A DNA stretch of 64,000 nucleotides from positions 206,966-270,965 of the forward strand of contig NZ_KB849690.1 of assembly GCF_000368785.1 (NCBI RefSeq), in the 5' to 3' direction. Origin of the DNA: Acinetobacter towneri DSM 14962 = CIP 107472 (GTDB lineage Bacteria > Pseudomonadota > Gammaproteobacteria > Pseudomonadales > Moraxellaceae). Positions 56,998 through 64,000 of the stretch are shown here, piece after piece; within the stretch, counting starts at the first letter, position 1; each line of letters begins with the position of its first letter. The position numbers were made by a program, and so were the translations under genes. The notes under the pieces were generated by a model. That model was not told the origin of the DNA, ran no database searches, and saw nothing but the letters and a program-made list of their open reading frames with translations.

Positions 56998-57176
56998 ATA
57001 ACACCCTTTAAAATACAAGTGATAACGAATTTACAGTTAGACCTTATAATGAAAAGCATATTGCATGACTTGTCAATTTTTTTCGTACCAAAACATAAGG
57101 TCATTAGACCATTTAAAATTAGGTCTTAATCCTTATGTTATAACGGTTTTTAGCGTAAGATTAAAGTTCAGACAAC

Positions 57177-57206
57177 AAAAAAGCCTAGTAAAAAACTAGG
57201 CTTTTT
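57177..57206 (-). terminator. Intrinsic terminator between rpoZ and spoT
   Basis: AAAAAGCCTAGT, loop AAAAA, ACTAGGCTTTTT. It stands 14 bases past the rpoZ stop, so spoT probably has its own promoter in the 158 bases 57019-57176, or is read by run-through. Confidence 0.85.
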
Positions 57207-57219
57207 CAGAAAGTCGTTC

Positions 57220-57501
57220 TTATTGGAAAGAAAAACCATCTAAATTCAAGTTATTTGCTGAAAGTGCGAGGTCAAGACTCGAAGTTTGATAATCTTGATC
57301 ACGTTGTTTCAAAATGTCTTTAGAAACGTGACCTTCTGCAATTTCACGTAAAGCAACAACGGTAGGTTTGTCGTTGTCCCACTCAACGGTAGGTTCTATG
57401 CCTTGACGTGCCAATTGACGCGCGCGCTTGCTTGCCACTAGTACAAGCTCAAAGCGGTTGTCTACATGGTCTAAACAATCTTCAACGGTAACGCGTGCCA
57501 T
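57220..57501 (-). CDS. rpoZ: RNA polymerase omega subunit
   Basis: 93 residues. Binds the beta-prime subunit, aids RNA polymerase assembly and forms part of a ppGpp site. Conserved sequence: [45 protein letters not shown]. The order gmk-rpoZ-spoT is standard for gammaproteobacteria. Confidence 0.97.
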   Translation of the reverse strand: MARVTVEDCLDHVDNRFELVLVASKRARQLARQGIEPTVEWDNDKPTVVALREIAEGHVSKDILKQRDQDYQTSSLDLALSANNLNLDGFSFQ

Positions 57502-57577
57502 AAGAATTCTCGTTCGAATAATAAATTTAAACAGACTATGCAGTATAAGGTGCTTTGCTTATAGACTCAAGTTTTAA

Positions 57578-58201
57578 TCACGCGCTTGGCGGGCTAATTA
57601 ACTTTTGAATCAAGGCTTGATGACGATGCGCCTGCTGCGCCATCACCAAACGATTAGCCGTAATCACCGATTCTAAATCGTGCAGAGCCTTATTAAAGTC
57701 ATCATTAATAATCACATAGTCAAAATTGACATATTGTTGCATGTCTTCAACTGCGCAGCCTAGACGATGTTCAATTACATCGACTGCATCGGTGCCACGG
57801 TTAGACAAACGCTCGCGTAAATCAAACTGACTTGGTGGAAGAATAAAAATTTGCTTCGATTCAGGAAAAAGATTGCGTACTTGCTGAGCGCCTTGCCAGT
57901 CAATTTCAAGTAACACATCGTGACCTTTGGCTAACTGCTCTTTAACCGTCGCTTGCGCGGTGCCGTAATAATTGCCAAACACCTCTGCATACTCAATAAA
58001 ACCGCCTTGTTCTACCAAGTCGATAAAATCTTGTTTTTGCGTGAAGTGATAATGCACACCATCGAGTTCGCCGGGACGTTGACCACGTGTTGTGTGAGAA
58101 ACTGAAACGTGTAAATTATTCACACGCTCAAGCAGGGCTTTAACGAGGGATGTTTTGCCTGTTCCTGAAGCGGCAGAAACGACAAACAATAGACCCGACA
58201 T
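57578..58201 (-). CDS. gmk: Guanylate kinase
   Basis: Phosphorylates GMP to GDP. The 207 residues have the P-loop VVSAASGTGKTSLVKAL (family usual SGAGKS; here SGTGKT), the GMP-binding HTTRGQRPGELDGVHYHF, and LLEIDWQGAQQVR. It is the first gene of the leftward gmk-rpoZ cluster and is divergent from ispH. Confidence 0.96.
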   Translation of the reverse strand: MSGLLFVVSAASGTGKTSLVKALLERVNNLHVSVSHTTRGQRPGELDGVHYHFTQKQDFIDLVEQGGFIEYAEVFGNYYGTAQATVKEQLAKGHDVLLEIDWQGAQQVRNLFPESKQIFILPPSQFDLRERLSNRGTDAVDVIEHRLGCAVEDMQQYVNFDYVIINDDFNKALHDLESVITANRLVMAQQAHRHQALIQKLISPPSA

Positions 58202-58335
58202 GATATTTTTCCTGATATGATAAAATATCTTCTCTATTTTAGAGTAGACGCCCCTTAAACAAAATAGCCAAGATGGCTTTTGTTGGCATAAATTTTAAAA
58301 CATCCCACCTATTTAACTTCAACATAGAGGGTTCT

Positions 58336-59286
58336 ATGGAAATTGTATTGGCGAATCCACGTGGTTTTTGTGCAGGTGTAGACCGAGCAATTGCGATTGT
58401 AAATCGTGCCCTTGAGTGTTTTAACCCACCTATTTATGTGCGTCACGAAGTGGTTCACAACAAATTTGTGGTAGATGACTTGCGTCAGCGCGGTGCGATT
58501 TTTGTCGATGAGCTGGATGAAGTACCAGATGACAATATCGTGATTTTTAGTGCACATGGCGTATCTAAAGCAGTGCAGCAAGAAGCGGAGCGTCGTGGCT
58601 TAAAAGTGTTTGATGCCACTTGTCCGTTGGTCACCAAAGTACATATTGAAGTCACCAAATATGCGCGTGAAGGCACAGAGGCGATTTTAATTGGTCACGA
58701 AGGACATCCCGAAGTTGAAGGGACGATGGGTCAGTACGACAAGAAAAATGGCGGCGAAATTTATTTGGTAGAAGATGAAGATGATGTGGCTGCACTTGTG
58801 GTTCAGCATCCAGATAAAGTGGCTTTTGTGACGCAAACTACTTTGTCGATTGATGATACTGCCAAAGTAATTGATGCCTTGCGCCAAAAATATCCGAATA
58901 TTCAAGGACCACGTAAAGACGATATTTGTTATGCTACTCAAAACCGTCAGGACGCAGTGCGCGACTTAGCCAATCAATGTGATGTGGTGTTGGTGGTGGG
59001 TTCGCCAAATTCATCTAACTCTAACCGCTTACGTGAGTTGGCTGAACGTATGGGGAAACAAGCCTACTTGGTGGATAATGCCGATGAATTAAACCAAGCA
59101 TGGTTTAAAGCAAATACAAAAATTGGTGTGACTGCAGGCGCATCTGCACCAGAAATTTTAATCAAACAAGTGATTCAGCGTTTGCAAGACTGGGGTGCAA
59201 CCGCCCCTGAAGAGCTGGCAGGGCGTGAAGAAAATATTACCTTTAGTTTGCCCAAAGAGTTACGTATTCCTGTAACACAGGCTTAA
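58336..59286 (+). CDS. ispH: 4-hydroxy-3-methylbut-2-enyl diphosphate reductase
   Basis: Last enzyme of the MEP isoprenoid pathway; a 4Fe-4S protein producing IPP and DMAPP. The start at 58336 ([19 protein letters not shown], 316 residues) fits the family and has AGAGGG upstream; the ORF extends to 58273 but those residues are unlikely. The three cluster Cys are in [17 protein letters not shown] and [11 protein letters not shown]. Substrate-binding SNSNRL and the [11 protein letters not shown]is are present. It is followed by a strong terminator. Confidence 0.97.
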   Translation: MEIVLANPRGFCAGVDRAIAIVNRALECFNPPIYVRHEVVHNKFVVDDLRQRGAIFVDELDEVPDDNIVIFSAHGVSKAVQQEAERRGLKVFDATCPLVTKVHIEVTKYAREGTEAILIGHEGHPEVEGTMGQYDKKNGGEIYLVEDEDDVAALVVQHPDKVAFVTQTTLSIDDTAKVIDALRQKYPNIQGPRKDDICYATQNRQDAVRDLANQCDVVLVVGSPNSSNSNRLRELAERMGKQAYLVDNADELNQAWFKANTKIGVTAGASAPEILIKQVIQRLQDWGATAPEELAGREENITFSLPKELRIPVTQA

Positions 59287-59328
59287 ACTGCGAAGCATAT
59301 AACACTTTAAAAAACTGATTAAAAATAG

Positions 59329-59364
59329 GCAGATAACCGTTGAATGACGGTTATCTGCTTTTTT
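59329..59364 (+). terminator. Intrinsic terminator after ispH
   Basis: GCAGATAACCGT, loop TGAATG, ACGGTTATCTGC, TTTTTT. Confidence 0.88.
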
Positions 59365-59449
59365 ATGCCTTTTATCCTGAAGTGTGAGGGTTTTGTAAAG
59401 TTGTTGGTTACTATTTTAATAGGGCAAAGTCTGTGTCTTGGGGGGGAGT

Positions 59450-59983
59450 ATGCGAAAAAAAGAAAACGGGTTCACCTTAATTGAGTTGTTGGTGACGATT
59501 GCTGTGATGGCGATTGTGGCTTCAATTGCAGCGCCAAGTTTCAAAGCTGTAAGGGCTCAGCAAAAAATAGACTATTCAACCAAGGATTTAGAAAAAGTCT
59601 TATTACAGGCACGTTATGATGCAATCTTACATCGACAAAGAATGATGGTAAATTTAGGGCAAATAGGTACGTCTAGTACAAATACACTATATTGGTCTGT
59701 TCCTGATGAGCAAACTTTGTCTTTTAAAAAGTTCGTGTGTACAAGTAATAAATGGCAGGGAACGCTTATTGACGGTGTAAAGCAACTGATATTTGCAACT
59801 GATGGTACAGCTGAACTATTTCGTGGTTATACAGATGATGATGGCAATGCACAAAGGCAAAAACAAGAACTTTCCTCTATTGAGGTCATTATATCGAATG
59901 GTAATACTTCTAAGTATGTAGAAATTAGCCCACTTGGTAAAATAACCACAAAAGATCAATCCAGACAAGATCAGGAGTGCTGA
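59450..59983 (+). CDS. fimU: Minor type IV pilin, FimT/FimU (GspH) type
   Basis: 177 residues from the ATG at 59450, with GGGGGGAG directly upstream; the ORF extends to a TTG at 59438. Class III leader and cleavage motif ENG/FTLIELLVTIAVMAIVA with Glu5, followed by a GspH/FimT-type body. It heads the minor-pilin operon, the position of fimU in Acinetobacter. FimT, which in some species contributes to DNA uptake, is an equally possible name. The next gene starts three bases after its stop. Confidence 0.82.
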   Translation: MRKKENGFTLIELLVTIAVMAIVASIAAPSFKAVRAQQKIDYSTKDLEKVLLQARYDAILHRQRMMVNLGQIGTSSTNTLYWSVPDEQTLSFKKFVCTSNKWQGTLIDGVKQLIFATDGTAELFRGYTDDDGNAQRQKQELSSIEVIISNGNTSKYVEISPLGKITTKDQSRQDQEC

Positions 59984-59986
59984 TAA

Positions 59987-60550
59987 ATGGGAATTCAGTA
60001 TCAGAAAGGGGTAGGGTTGGTTGAGGTTCTCGTTGCATTATTACTTCTAGCAGTAGGGGTTTTAGGTTTTACTTTGTTGCAAGTGAGTGCATTAAATTCA
60101 TCTATAGAAGCATCCAAACGTATTCAAGCCATGAGTTTGGCTAAAGATATTGCAGAGCGTATTCGGGCAAATCAAGAGGGATTAGTTAAAGATCTAGAAG
60201 GAGAGCCAGATAAGGAAGGTAAGAAAGAAGTATACAAAGCTTATGTTAAAGGTTTTGAAGGTCGAGAGAGCTTAAGTAGTTATAGTTACACAAATTGTTT
60301 TGGGGCAGCAGCAGCCTGCAATAGTGAGAATTTTGCGAAAGAAGATGCAAAGCATGCGTTATATAAAGCCTATCAAATGGGTATGAAGATTGGTTTAAGT
60401 CAATGTGCTGGAGCAGTACAGAGAAACCGTTACTGTATTTATGTGGCTTGGGATGAAACAAATCCGAAAGATGGTTCAAATACTAATGATTGCACTAAAA
60501 ATGGAAGCTATGGTTTAGATACAAAATGTATAGTCTTGGAGGCATATTGA
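59987..60550 (+). CDS. pilV: Minor type IV pilin PilV
   Basis: 187 residues. The leader GVGLVEVLVALLLLAVGVLGF is typical of PilV (VEVLVA in place of IELM, with Glu at position 5). ALNSSIEASKRIQAMSLAKDIAERIRANQ is the family's helical signature. It has several Cys in the body (NCFGAAAACN; QCAGAVQRNRYC). It is part of the priming minor-pilin complex at the pilus tip with PilW, PilX and PilY1. The gene after it begins one base past the stop. Confidence 0.9.
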   Translation: MGIQYQKGVGLVEVLVALLLLAVGVLGFTLLQVSALNSSIEASKRIQAMSLAKDIAERIRANQEGLVKDLEGEPDKEGKKEVYKAYVKGFEGRESLSSYSYTNCFGAAAACNSENFAKEDAKHALYKAYQMGMKIGLSQCAGAVQRNRYCIYVAWDETNPKDGSNTNDCTKNGSYGLDTKCIVLEAY

Positions 60551-60551
60551 G

Positions 60552-61538
60552 ATGAGTAAACAACTTGGTATGACCTTGATTGAATTGATGGTTGCATTGG
60601 CATTAGGATTAATTATTACTGCTGCTGGTGTTCAATTATTTGTTTCAGGTACGATTAATTATAGCTTGCAAAAGACGTTAGGTGAATTGCAGGACAATGG
60701 TAACTTTGGTTTAAATTATATTACTAAAGATATTCGTTTAGCGAATTTAGATGCAAATCTGGCTGTGATTAATGATCGAAATTTATATAGTGGGATCGTG
60801 CTGACAAGTTTGGAAAGCTATTCTGGATTGACAGCAGATGATAAGGCTGTACAAACGGCCAATTTGCCTCTCCATTTAACAAATGCGGATACAACTAAAA
60901 TATCTCTTCTAACCCAAGGATATGGTCAAGCAAACTGGGCTGGTCAAACGAATATAAATGAATATAAAAGTGATCAGTTGGTGATTCAATATAAAGCAAT
61001 TATTGCAGGGGCTATGGATTGTGAGGGTAATAGCATTACACAAGCAGAGATAGATCAAGGTACATTTATTGTACAACGATATTTTTTAAGAAAAGATGGA
61101 AATGAGCTTGCTTTAGCGTGTGATGCGGGACGTTATAAAACATTACTTGCAACATCTGACTTACCTACCACGATTAGTAATTATGGAGGAAATGGAGAAA
61201 TTATTATACGTAGAGTTGACCATTTTCACGTGTTGCTAGGGGTTAAAGATAATAGTAAAGATGAATTTAAATATATGTCGATTAAAGATTATATGGGAAA
61301 TAATAATAGTCTTATAAAAGATGGAACACCTAGAAATCGTATTATGTCTGTACAGCTGGGTATATTAATGCGTGGTGTGGAAACAATCCCAGGTGGGCAA
61401 GATGTACCTGAAACATTCCAAATATTAGACCAAAGTGTTTCGCTTAATAATGCTGCTAAATCAAAAAGATATATTCGGGAGGTCGTCACACAAACGATTG
61501 CTTTACGTAATGGTTATGGATTGATGGAGAGCTTGTAA
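60552..61538 (+). CDS. pilW: Minor type IV pilin PilW
   Basis: 328 residues, the longest of the minor pilins as usual for PilW. The cleavage motif is LG/MTLIELMVALALGLII. NGNFGLNYITKDIRLANLD is the family signature after the N-terminal helix. The C-terminal part has RNRIMSVQLGILMRG and a TIALRNG end. It overlaps pilX by one base. Confidence 0.9.
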   Translation: MSKQLGMTLIELMVALALGLIITAAGVQLFVSGTINYSLQKTLGELQDNGNFGLNYITKDIRLANLDANLAVINDRNLYSGIVLTSLESYSGLTADDKAVQTANLPLHLTNADTTKISLLTQGYGQANWAGQTNINEYKSDQLVIQYKAIIAGAMDCEGNSITQAEIDQGTFIVQRYFLRKDGNELALACDAGRYKTLLATSDLPTTISNYGGNGEIIIRRVDHFHVLLGVKDNSKDEFKYMSIKDYMGNNNSLIKDGTPRNRIMSVQLGILMRGVETIPGGQDVPETFQILDQSVSLNNAAKSKRYIREVVTQTIALRNGYGLMESL

Positions 61539-62344
61539 TGTCTATGTTCTATCAGCGTGGTGCGACACTGATCACTATACTTTTTGTATTATTGCTTGTG
61601 ACAGTAGTTGGTACATTTGCAGTCAAACAAAGTATTGTGGGTTTAGGAATTGCGACCAATAGCCAAGCTCGAAATTTAATGCAGCAAACTGCGGATGCTG
61701 TCTTTTTTGCTTTGGAACAGGACAATAAAGACAATGCCATTTTACAAAAAAACCTAAGTTCGTTAGGTATGTTGGGGATGGTAAAGTCAGATAATTTTTT
61801 AACTAAAGAATTAGTATTTTGCTATCGTCCAAAATCACAAAAAACAATGTTTGATTTGAATAAGGCAAGTATCGTGTCTTGGCAAGAAACAACTGATCCA
61901 AGTGACAATACTAAGAAAATTACTCAAATTAAAAATGATGAATTAGGGATTACAGGTTTTTGCCAGTACACATCAAATGATTTTAGTAGTGGTAGAGATA
62001 TTATGATCTCACAAATCGCGGTTAAAAAAAGTGCTGTGAATAGTGATGTTCCTTTTAAGTTCTATCCAATTGGAACGGATACTTCTACAGTACAACTTGA
62101 CAATATTCAGCCAGTACGGGTAGTGGTCACGACAGTAATCCCAAGTATGGTATCAGGTGGTAATGCTTGGAGTTCAAATACGACAGAAATTAATAAATGT
62201 TTTAAAAATTATACCAATGAGAAGTCAATGGAATATACGGATACTGAAACGGTAGCAGACTGTTTTGAAAAGCTGGGTGTGCCCTATAGCCAGCAAGTCA
62301 TGGACTATGCCGTGGTGAGTTATGCAACGAAACAAGGCAGTTAA
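61538..62344 (+). CDS. pilX: Minor type IV pilin PilX
   Basis: 268 residues. The leader QRGATLITILFVLLLVTVVG has no Glu at position 5, as in PilX/GspK-type tip pilins. The N-terminal helix continues with AVKQSIVGLGIATNSQARNLM. The body has Cys pairs (FCYRPKS, FCQYTSN, KCFKNY, DCFEKL). It sits between pilW and pilY1 and probably caps the pilus with them. Confidence 0.86.
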   Translation: MSMFYQRGATLITILFVLLLVTVVGTFAVKQSIVGLGIATNSQARNLMQQTADAVFFALEQDNKDNAILQKNLSSLGMLGMVKSDNFLTKELVFCYRPKSQKTMFDLNKASIVSWQETTDPSDNTKKITQIKNDELGITGFCQYTSNDFSSGRDIMISQIAVKKSAVNSDVPFKFYPIGTDTSTVQLDNIQPVRVVVTTVIPSMVSGGNAWSSNTTEINKCFKNYTNEKSMEYTDTETVADCFEKLGVPYSQQVMDYAVVSYATKQGS

Positions 62345-62358
62345 GTGAGGATGATGCA

Positions 62359-64000
62359 ATGAAAAATATCAACTTGAAAAAATTGGTCGTTGCTTGTCAG
62401 GCAGCTACTTTTACTTTAATTACCAGTGTTGCTGTCACCACTCAAGCCAGTGATATCGAACTCTATAAAGCACCACAGACTTCACAAACTACACTAATGT
62501 TTATGTTGGATGTGTCTGGGAGTATGGACGGAAGTCGTATAAGGGATCTTAAAAAAGGTATGACCACTCTGTTACAAGGCGACAGTAGTGCAGGGATTGC
62601 ACCATTGGATGATAAATTGGTTGTGGGTCTATCTACTTTTAGTGAGGCAACAGGGCGGATTAAACTTGAAGCAAAACCATTAGGTGACCCTGTACAACTG
62701 GCTGGAAATAGAGAGGTGTTTAGAACCGTTCAACAAGTAGAACAACAGGCACAAAGAACAAGAACACGTACTAAAACAGATGAAGAATGGCAAGAGCGTG
62801 TAAGAGTACAAACTCGTTCATGTGGTTTGTTTGGGTGTGGAAATTGGTCGGGTTGGAGTAATCCTGGATGGACAAATAAAACGTCTAATGGGAGTTGGTC
62901 CGACTGGGTAGAGTCTGGTTGGAGTCCGACAGGAAGTGAAGTGGTTAAAAGCACCATTGCTCAAGAGTGTGTAGATTGGGAGAGCAATTATAAATGTAAG
63001 GCAAGTGGTTGGGTAGCAACTACAAAGCGTGCAGAAGATTTTACAGGAACTATTGCTGTATCTCAAACGGGTAATGTGACGTATTCCAATCCCACAAATA
63101 TTTCTACAGATTTAGTAACCTCCCCTGCTCAATCAATACCTGCGACGGATGAGACACAATGTGTGGACTCAGATTTTTTTAATCGTTGTCTTAAACAAGA
63201 AAATAAACTAACTCAAAATGGAAAAAAAACGACTACTACTGAAAAAGTTGATCAGGAAGCCACTGCCTCATTTACAAAGAGTATTATCTATACGGGTGCA
63301 GCCTATGAAACACATCGTAAAAAGATGCTGCGTGAAGTAAATAGTTTAAGTGTTGGTGATAGTACGCCTACAGGTTATGCTTATGCTGAGGTGGCGGCTT
63401 ACATGATGGGACAAACAACCAAAGGAGAAACAGGCAGTGGTTTTACAGAATCGAGTGTAGGCAATATTCGTGATGCTAATAACTATATAAAACCTATACA
63501 AATTGACTCGACAAAACAGTGTAATACGCAAGGTATTTACTTTTTAACGGATGGTCAACCACAGTATTATTATAATAAACAAAGAAGTACATTAGAAGAA
63601 TTTATGAAAAAAGCCCTTGGTTCTAAGGGAAGTAGCTTTTCTTGCTCAAATCAGAGTACCTTGGGAAAAAGGGGGAGTGGTTATAGTACTAATAGTACAA
63701 TGAGTTCTCCAAACGGATGGGATTGTATTGGTGCTTTTACTCAGGCATTAATCAACCCTAACTTAAATCCATCGGGAACTGAAATATTGACGGCTGTTGT
63801 TGGATTTGGTTCCGACTTTAGTACGGGAAGTGGAAATGATATTAGTGATGCTAGAGACTGGGGAACACTAGGAAAAGGCGGATGGTATTCAGGTAATGAT
63901 GATAAAGCTGTAGTCGATAGTGTCAAGGAATTTGTAAAAAAACTTGGAAAATATATTCCTCCTGTAACCACGGGTTCAGTAACCATTCCTGTTGATAATC
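62359..64000 (+). CDS. pilY1: Pilus-tip adhesin PilY1, N-terminal part (cut by window edge)
   Basis: The ATG at 62359 opens a frame that stays open to the window end (547 codons). A Sec signal peptide (cleavage near residue 31, TTQA/SD) leads to a von Willebrand A domain with the MIDAS motif DVSGS at 51-55 and later TPTGYAYAEV and FLTDGQPQ. Between these, a long insertion rich in Trp and Cys (GNWSGWSNPGW; WSDWVESGWSP) interrupts the VWA fold. PilY1 sits at the pilus tip and affects adhesion, surface sensing and retraction. The C-terminal beta-propeller lies outside the window. Confidence 0.9.
   Translation, partial: MKNINLKKLVVACQAATFTLITSVAVTTQASDIELYKAPQTSQTTLMFMLDVSGSMDGSRIRDLKKGMTTLLQGDSSAGIAPLDDKLVVGLSTFSEATGRIKLEAKPLGDPVQLAGNREVFRTVQQVEQQAQRTRTRTKTDEEWQERVRVQTRSCGLFGCGNWSGWSNPGWTNKTSNGSWSDWVESGWSPTGSEVVKSTIAQECVDWESNYKCKASGWVATTKRAEDFTGTIAVSQTGNVTYSNPTNISTDLVTSPAQSIPATDETQCVDSDFFNRCLKQENKLTQNGKKTTTTEKVDQEATASFTKSIIYTGAAYETHRKKMLREVNSLSVGDSTPTGYAYAEVAAYMMGQTTKGETGSGFTESSVGNIRDANNYIKPIQIDSTKQCNTQGIYFLTDGQPQYYYNKQRSTLEEFMKKALGSKGSSFSCSNQSTLGKRGSGYSTNSTMSSPNGWDCIGAFTQALINPNLNPSGTEILTAVVGFGSDFSTGSGNDISDARDWGTLGKGGWYSGNDDKAVVDSVKEFVKKLGKYIPPVTTGSVTIPVDN

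Overview
The window reads as chromosomal DNA of an Acinetobacter species (Moraxellaceae). This rests on AT-rich codon use and on gene orders I recognise from that genus: rsmH-ftsL-ftsI-murE-murF-mraY without mraZ or the rest of the dcw cluster; ponA/mrcA divergent from pilMNOPQ-aroK-aroB-SPOR-gltBD; a major pilin gene followed by pilin oligosaccharyltransferases; gmk-rpoZ-spoT with a degenerate SpoT synthetase domain; and ispH followed by a minor-pilin/pilY1 operon. The species cannot be fixed from sequence reading alone.

Layout. 1-3.0 kb: 5' end of gltX (leftward), a small exported protein, and a sulfate-binding protein. 3.1-10.3 kb: peptidoglycan and division operon (rsmH to mraY), then rlmA. 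11.3-13.8 kb: mrcA (PBP1A) leftward. 14.0-21.7 kb: type IV pilus alignment and secretin operon pilMNOPQ, running into aroK, aroB and a SPOR-domain gene. 22.2-28.2 kb: glutamate synthase gltBD. 28.5-30.7 kb: lemA and two TPM-domain genes.

31.1-52.5 kb is the accessory part and the most interesting region. The chromosomal major pilin gene (pilA) is split after codon 10. Its first 32 bases lie at 31381-31412 and the remaining 448 bases at 47712-48159. Between them is a 16.3-kb island bounded by a 6-base direct repeat, TATCGA, and by related terminal motifs in inverted orientation. Removing the island restores a 159-codon prepilin frame. The island encodes three large overlapping tyrosine-recombinase-type genes and a small coiled-coil gene (37.5-43.3 kb). 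This layout resembles the Tn554-type and gamma-Mobile-Trio (GMT) trios. Its other genes are ribbon-helix-helix and HTH regulators, a DUF262/DUF1524 (GmrSD-type) nuclease candidate for phage defence, a phytase-like secreted esterase, a HAD hydrolase, an IS982-family insertion, antitoxins without toxins, and a second, intact major pilin gene in opposite orientation with its own sigma54-type promoter. That pilin block also holds broken copies of the neighbouring tfpZ and oligosaccharyltransferase genes. The island therefore inactivates the host pilin but brings a replacement whose matching site differs by synonymous changes.

48.2-52.4 kb: two PglL/TfpO-type O-oligosaccharyltransferases and a TfpZ-type accessory protein that belong with the interrupted pilin. 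52.6-53.2 kb: parD with a nonsense-mutated parE. 53.3-54.3 kb: bacterioferritin lacking most ferroxidase ligands, and Bfd with a Fur-box-like site. 54.4-58.2 kb: ridA, spoT, rpoZ and gmk (leftward). 58.3-59.3 kb: ispH. 59.4 kb to the window end: fimU/T-pilV-pilW-pilX-pilY1, with pilY1 running off the edge. No tRNA, rRNA or CRISPR array was seen.

Three parts of the type IV pilus apparatus (pilMNOPQ, pilA with its glycosylation genes, and the minor pilins with PilY1) all lie in this window, so the island sits between otherwise intact pilus machinery.
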